Below, piece after piece: positions 60,511-64,000 of a stretch of DNA of 64,000 bases. The notes under the pieces are model-generated. The model searched no databases. It saw only the letters and a list, made by a program, of their open reading frames with translations, and was not told the DNA's origin. The position numbers and the translations under genes are program-made. Origin of the DNA: Streptomyces smyrnaeus (GTDB taxonomy: Bacteria > Actinomycetota > Actinomycetes > Streptomycetales > Streptomycetaceae); contig NZ_JAFFZM010000031.1 in the NCBI RefSeq assembly GCF_017676345.1, positions 1 to 64,000 of the forward strand. Reading direction: 5' to 3'. Position 1 is the first letter of the stretch, and every line of letters begins with the position of its first letter.

Positions 60511-60808
60511 GGGCCCCGGTTTCGCGAGTACGTCTCTGCCTCGCCACCTGGTCCGTGGCGTGGTCGGATTCGGCTCGTTGACCGGCTGCTTCGTACTGCT
60601 TCCGCTGGTCGGACCGATCAGCCTGCTGCTGTTGCCGATCGGCGCACTCGCACTGCGCGGGTGCCCGATGTGCTGGACGGTCGGACTGGTGCAGACCCTT
60701 TCGCGGGGGCGCCTGCAGCGCTCTTGCAAATCGGGGCAGTGCAAGGTCGAGCCCGGCGACCGGGCCGCCACCGCAGTGGCCGCTGCCCGCCCCGGGCGCG
60801 CCTCCTAG
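60494..60808 (+). CDS. Small Cys-containing membrane protein in ECF sigma operon
   Basis: 104 aa from the ATG at 60494, with GGAGGG 7-8 bases upstream. One or two hydrophobic segments (GFGSLTGCFVLLPLVGPISLLLLPIGALAL) followed by RGCPMCWTVGLVQTLSRGR, with a CxxC pair, and a later CKSGQC. The paired cysteines could bind zinc or be redox-active, as in some zinc-dependent anti-sigma factors, but no ZAS motif (HxxxCxxC) is present. Its TAG stop overlaps the convergent gene's stop. Confidence 0.72.
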   Translation: MGTRTEGPGFASTSLPRHLVRGVVGFGSLTGCFVLLPLVGPISLLLLPIGALALRGCPMCWTVGLVQTLSRGRLQRSCKSGQCKVEPGDRAATAVAAARPGRAS

Positions 60809-61353
60809 TCCGCCGCCGGGCCGTACACCAGGTGGGCCACGCCGCCCTCGAACCGTTCGCAGGTCGTCAGGGCGAGCTTCTGCCCGTCGGCGCCCTCCGG
60901 GAAGAGACGTTGGCCCTGGCCGAGGGTGACCGGGTACAGGAACAGGTGCAGCTCGTCGACGAGGCCGTCGGCGAGCAGGGCCCGCACCAGGGTGGCGCTG
61001 CCGCTGACGTAGATGCCCTGTGTGCGCTGCTTCAGCTCGCGCACCGCCTCCGGGTCGTACGGGCCCAGGACCGTCGAGTTGTTCCAGTCGGCCTTCTCCA
61101 ACGTCGAGGAGACGACGTATTTGGCCGTCTCGTTGAAGAAGGGGGCGCCCGGGTCGTCCTCCGCCGTGCGGGTCGACCACGCGGGGGCGAACATCTCGTA
61201 GGTGTGGCGGCCCAGCAATATCGCGTCGCTGGTGGCCGTGAGGCCGCCGACGGCCTCCATCATCTGCGGCCCGAACGGGTAGTCGGCCGTCCAGACGGGG
61301 GCCTCGATCACGCCGTCGAGGGAGATGAACTCGTGGACTTTGAGGCTTCCCAT
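60805..61353 (-). CDS. DHFR/RibD C-terminal domain family reductase
   Basis: 182 aa from the ATG at 61353 (AGGAG, 5 bases spacing). Dihydrofolate reductase-like fold: LKVHEFISLDGVIEAP, LLGRHTYEMFAPAW, YVVSSTLEKADWNNSTVL, IYVSGSATLVRALLADGLVDEL and LFPEGADGQKL. Stand-alone members are abundant in Streptomyces and their substrates are mostly unknown; NADPH binding is likely. The stop overlaps that of the convergent membrane protein within CTAG. Confidence 0.9.
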   Translation of the reverse strand: MGSLKVHEFISLDGVIEAPVWTADYPFGPQMMEAVGGLTATSDAILLGRHTYEMFAPAWSTRTAEDDPGAPFFNETAKYVVSSTLEKADWNNSTVLGPYDPEAVRELKQRTQGIYVSGSATLVRALLADGLVDELHLFLYPVTLGQGQRLFPEGADGQKLALTTCERFEGGVAHLVYGPAAD

Positions 61354-61490
61354 GACCGCTCCTGGGGTGTGGGTGGATGCTGTTGCCGGGTATGACCCGG
61401 CGCCCGACGCGAAATCATCGCCGATCCGGATGCCTCTTCGATGCCGTACCGCAATGTCCGTCATGCGGACGGTCCGGCACAATCGTTCGC

Positions 61491-62177
61491 ATGACGAGCG
61501 AGGACAAGGACCAGCGCGACGGGGCCGGCAGCGGCGGGCAGGAGTTCCCCGACCGAGTGTTCCGCTCGCCCGCCGGGATGGCGGGCGGCATCGTACTGCT
61601 GGCCATCGGACTGTGGCTGTCGATCGACGCGATCGTGGGTGGCGAGGGCAGCACACCCTGGCTCGCACTCGCCGGGCTGCTGTTCGCCGTGCCGCTCGTC
61701 GTCGCCTTCACCCTGCGCCCCGCCGTGTTCGCGGGGGAGCGGCGGATGCGGGTGCGCAACCCCTTCCGGACGATCGAGGTGCCGTGGGGAGCCGTGGAGA
61801 CGGTGCGTGCCGGGTACTCCAGCGAGGTCGTCGCGGACGGGGTGAAATACCAGCTCTGGGCCATCCCCGTCTCGCTGCGGGCCCGGAAGAAGGCGACCCG
61901 GCACAACGAGCGGATCGCCGCCGGCCGGCCGCCGTCCCCCGGGCCGGGCGGCCTGTTCGGCGGGCGCGGTGTGCCGAACCTGGACCCGGGTGAGACCGAG
62001 ATGCGGGAGCGGCGGGCCCCCTCCGACCAGTCCATCGACGAGCTCCGCGAGCTGCTGGAGACCCACGGCCGGAAGGAGGAGGCCCAGGGCAAGGTGGCGG
62101 TCCGCTGGTCCTTCGAGGTCATCGCCCCCGCCGTGGCGGGCGCCGTCCTCCTGGCGGTCCTGCTGGCGACGGGCTGA
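61491..62177 (+). CDS. PH domain-containing membrane protein
   Basis: 228 aa from the ATG at 61491. Two membrane helices (about 30-50 and 55-75) precede a bacterial PH-like domain (about 75-130; RMRVRNPFRTIEVPWGAVETVRAGYSSEVVA). A hydrophilic stretch ending DQSIDELRELLETHGRKEE and a C-terminal membrane helix (about 210-227) follow. The family is widespread in actinobacteria, without a defined function. Confidence 0.85.
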   Translation: MTSEDKDQRDGAGSGGQEFPDRVFRSPAGMAGGIVLLAIGLWLSIDAIVGGEGSTPWLALAGLLFAVPLVVAFTLRPAVFAGERRMRVRNPFRTIEVPWGAVETVRAGYSSEVVADGVKYQLWAIPVSLRARKKATRHNERIAAGRPPSPGPGGLFGGRGVPNLDPGETEMRERRAPSDQSIDELRELLETHGRKEEAQGKVAVRWSFEVIAPAVAGAVLLAVLLATG

Positions 62178-62221
62178 CCCGGGGCGCCTCCCGCTCTCCG
62201 GCCCGCCCGGCCCCGACTCCG

Positions 62222-63097
62222 CTAGCTCTCCTGGTCCGGTCGGCCGTCCTGCGGCTGGACCCGCTCCACCACCAACTTCGCCTCCTCCGGTGACAGCTCC
62301 ACCCCGAAGGTGTCCGCCAGCAGCTCGGGCAGCTCGTGCGGCTCCACGGTCCGCTTCTCGTCCGGCTCCGCGCCGGCGGCGGTGGTCGCGACCGTCGTCG
62401 TCCAGGTCAGGCCGTCGAGCTGGTCGGTGCGGTCGGGGCGGATGCGCTGGAGGAAGGGGCGCCGGTTGAAGGGGGAGTGCGCGCTGGTCGCGATGAAGTG
62501 GTTGCCCAGTTCGTAGTCGATCGGGTACTGCGGGTTCTCGGTGAAGTTGTGCCGCACCACCCAGCCGCCCCGGCCGTCCGGGTGGTGGAGCGCCCAGCCG
62601 TCCGCGCCCGGGGTGATCTCCGTACGGCGCAGCAGGAACGGCCGCCCCTCGATCGTCACCTCGTTGCCGTCCTCGCCCTCCACCAGCTCGATGGGGGCCA
62701 GCGGGCAGGCGCCGAAGCCGATGTCGGTCAGCCATCGCCGTCCCTCGACGCCGACCAGCAGCATCGCGTGGGTCGCCGGAAGGATCTTCTCCGCACCCAT
62801 CTGCACCCGCCCGGAGACGGCGGTGAAGTCGAAGCCGAGCCGCTCCAGCGCCGCCGCGAAGAGCGTGGCGTGCTCGTAGCAGTAGCCGCCGCGGCTGCGC
62901 CGGACGAGTTTCTCCTGGACGTCGGCCAGATCGAGGGAGACCGACCGGTACAGGAAGCTGTCCAGATTGTCCCAGCGCACCGAGAGCACATGGGCGCGGT
63001 GCAGGGCGCGGAGTGTCTCCGTAGTAGGGGTGCGCTCCCCCTCGTACCCCAGTCGTGCGAGGTACGCGTCAAGGTCGAGCTGTTCGCCGTGCCACAT
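62222..63097 (-). CDS. nat: Arylamine N-acetyltransferase
   Basis: 291 aa from the ATG at 63097 (GGAGAG 9 bases upstream; the frame opens earlier). Acetyl-CoA-dependent N-acetylation of arylamines and hydrazines. The Cys-His-Asp triad is complete: Cys in RSRGGYCYEH, His in PATHAMLLV and Asp in LTDIGFGAC. Three-domain length is typical. In Streptomyces, related enzymes also close amide bonds in ansamycin assembly, but no such cluster is here. It lies 167 bases after the phosphosugar mutase gene, beyond a hairpin. Confidence 0.93.
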   Translation of the reverse strand: MWHGEQLDLDAYLARLGYEGERTPTTETLRALHRAHVLSVRWDNLDSFLYRSVSLDLADVQEKLVRRSRGGYCYEHATLFAAALERLGFDFTAVSGRVQMGAEKILPATHAMLLVGVEGRRWLTDIGFGACPLAPIELVEGEDGNEVTIEGRPFLLRRTEITPGADGWALHHPDGRGGWVVRHNFTENPQYPIDYELGNHFIATSAHSPFNRRPFLQRIRPDRTDQLDGLTWTTTVATTAAGAEPDEKRTVEPHELPELLADTFGVELSPEEAKLVVERVQPQDGRPDQES

Positions 63098-63202
63098 GTC
63101 GTCGGTCTCTCCAGCCGGAAGGTGTGCGAGGGCGTCCGTCTGTTCGAGCAACTCGCCCGCCGGGCCCGCTATTCCGCTCCCGCACGGGGCGGGATCTCAT
63201 AC

Positions 63203-63240
63203 GACGGGGGCAGCCGTTCGACAGAACAGCCGCCCCCGTC
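63203..63240 (-). terminator. Hairpin between the phosphosugar mutase and nat
   Basis: GACGGGGGC pairs exactly with GCCCCCGTC, plus inner GC pairs, just after the mutase stop. Confidence 0.7.
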
Positions 63241-63264
63241 CGCCCATCCGTCCGCCCGCTCGGA

Positions 63265-64000
63265 CTACAGCCCCGTGGCCTGCTTCAGGTCGCCCTTGAT
63301 CTGCTCCAGCACAGCTGCCGCCCTCTTCCGAGCGGTGGCGAGGTCAGCCGCCCCGCGGACCGGCACGACGACCTCCAGATAGCACTTGAGCTTGGGTTCC
63401 GTACCGCTGGGCCGTACGACGACGCGCCCGCCCTCGACACCGTCCGCGCCCGCCAGCCGGTAGCGCAGTCCGTCCGTGGGGGGCAGCGCCGCACTGCCAT
63501 GGGTCAGATCCTCGGCCTGCGCCACGGCCAGTCCGCCCAGGGCGGCCGGCGGCTCGGCGCGCAGGCGCCGCATCCCGGAGGCGATCAGCGACAGGTCCGC
63601 GACCCGCACCGACAGCTGGTCGGTCGCGTGGACGCCGTACTCGACGTCGAGGTCGTCCAGCAGATCGGCCAGGGTGCGCCCGGCCTGCTTCAGCTCGGCG
63701 GCCAGCTCGGCGACGAGCAGCGCCGCTGTGATGCCGTCCTTGTCGCGGACGCCCTCCGGGTCGACGCAGTAGCCCAGCGCCTCCTCGTAGCCGTACCGCA
63801 GACCCTCCACCCGGGCGAGCCACTTGAAACCGGTCAGCGTCTCCGCGTACGGCAGCTTCGCCGCCTCGGCGATACGCGAGAGCAGCGAGGAGGAGACGAT
63901 GGTCGTCGCGAACGTCCCCTCGGCGTGCTTGCGGATCAGATGGGTGGCCAGCAGCGCCCCCACCTGGTCGCCGCGCAGCATCCGCCAGCCGCTCGCCGTC
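63265..64000 (-). CDS. Phosphomannomutase/phosphoglucomutase, C-terminal part (cut by window edge)
   Basis: Partial: the last 245 codons or so; the 5' end lies beyond the window. Alpha-D-phosphohexomutase superfamily: GWRMLRGDQVGALLATHLI, FATTIVSS, LTGFKWLARVEGLRYGYEEALGYCVDPEGVRDKDG (substrate loop) and the phosphate-binding VVVRPSGTEPKLKCYLEV. It interconverts hexose or pentose 1- and 6(5)-phosphates. Beside deoC and nucleoside phosphorylase genes, a phosphopentomutase-like contribution is possible; specificity cannot be read from the fragment. Confidence 0.92.
   Translation of the reverse strand, partial: TASGWRMLRGDQVGALLATHLIRKHAEGTFATTIVSSSLLSRIAEAAKLPYAETLTGFKWLARVEGLRYGYEEALGYCVDPEGVRDKDGITAALLVAELAAELKQAGRTLADLLDDLDVEYGVHATDQLSVRVADLSLIASGMRRLRAEPPAALGGLAVAQAEDLTHGSAALPPTDGLRYRLAGADGVEGGRVVVRPSGTEPKLKCYLEVVVPVRGAADLATARKRAAAVLEQIKGDLKQATGL

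Overview
The window is high-GC actinobacterial chromosome, almost certainly Streptomyces or a close relative. GTG and TTG starts are frequent, coding third positions are strongly G/C-biased, and lipoproteins are numerous. An AfsQ1/AfsQ2/SigQ locus and mycothiol-dependent aldehyde detoxification are present. As far as I recall, the order sdh - hexosaminidase - acyl-CoA mutase - Kdn/sialate-type polymer genes - nucleoside transporter/cdd/deoA - add - afsQ - deoC - phosphosugar mutase follows the S. coelicolor core chromosome. I saw no rRNA, tRNA, CRISPR array, insertion sequence or prophage.

Layout. 1-3.5 kb: sdhCDAB, minus strand. 3.7-8 kb: an OHCU decarboxylase, a GH20 lipoprotein, a DUF4242 protein and a tandem SUKH-like protein. 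8-13.5 kb: an ECF sigma factor with a probable membrane-bound regulator, an L,D-transpeptidase lipoprotein and an acyl-CoA mutase large subunit. 13.6-17.4 kb: an amidase, then a FAD monooxygenase divergent from a TetR gene, with three matching palindromes between and around their starts. 17.4-25.5 kb: six genes for a Kdn/sialic-acid-like (teichulosonic acid type) cell-wall polymer. 25.8-34.6 kb: an M20 amidohydrolase, then a nucleoside uptake and salvage operon (BMP lipoprotein, ABC ATPase, two permeases, cdd, deoA). 35-42.7 kb: an accessory-looking block with a single-module NRPS, an MFS exporter, a LysR gene and a methyltransferase. 42.7-46.6 kb: an alpha/beta hydrolase-like protein, add, a small secreted protein with a tandemly duplicated terminator, PspC and VanZ proteins. 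46.7-51.2 kb: lipoprotein, afsQ2, afsQ1 and divergent sigQ. 51.4-56.1 kb: a P-loop kinase, mycothiol-dependent formaldehyde dehydrogenase with an MBL hydrolase, an aminotransferase and an HxlR regulator. 56.2-59.6 kb: deoC with one full and one half-length aldehyde dehydrogenase. 59.8-64 kb: a second ECF sigma factor flanked by small membrane proteins, a DHFR/RibD-like protein, a PH-domain protein, an arylamine N-acetyltransferase and the end of a phosphosugar mutase.

The most informative non-coding signal is a shared palindrome, TCTACGCGCGTAGA. It lies next to -10-like hexamers in front of three nucleoside/deoxynucleoside transcription units: the transporter-cdd-deoA operon, add, and deoC-aldehyde dehydrogenases. 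They look like one regulon in which nucleosides are imported, deaminated and phosphorolysed, and deoxyribose phosphate is cleaved to acetaldehyde, which the aldehyde dehydrogenase would oxidise. Other gene-pair-specific operators are visible for TetR, HxlR, AfsQ1 and possibly LysR. Many proteins carry low-complexity inserts or tails encoded by short in-frame DNA repeats.
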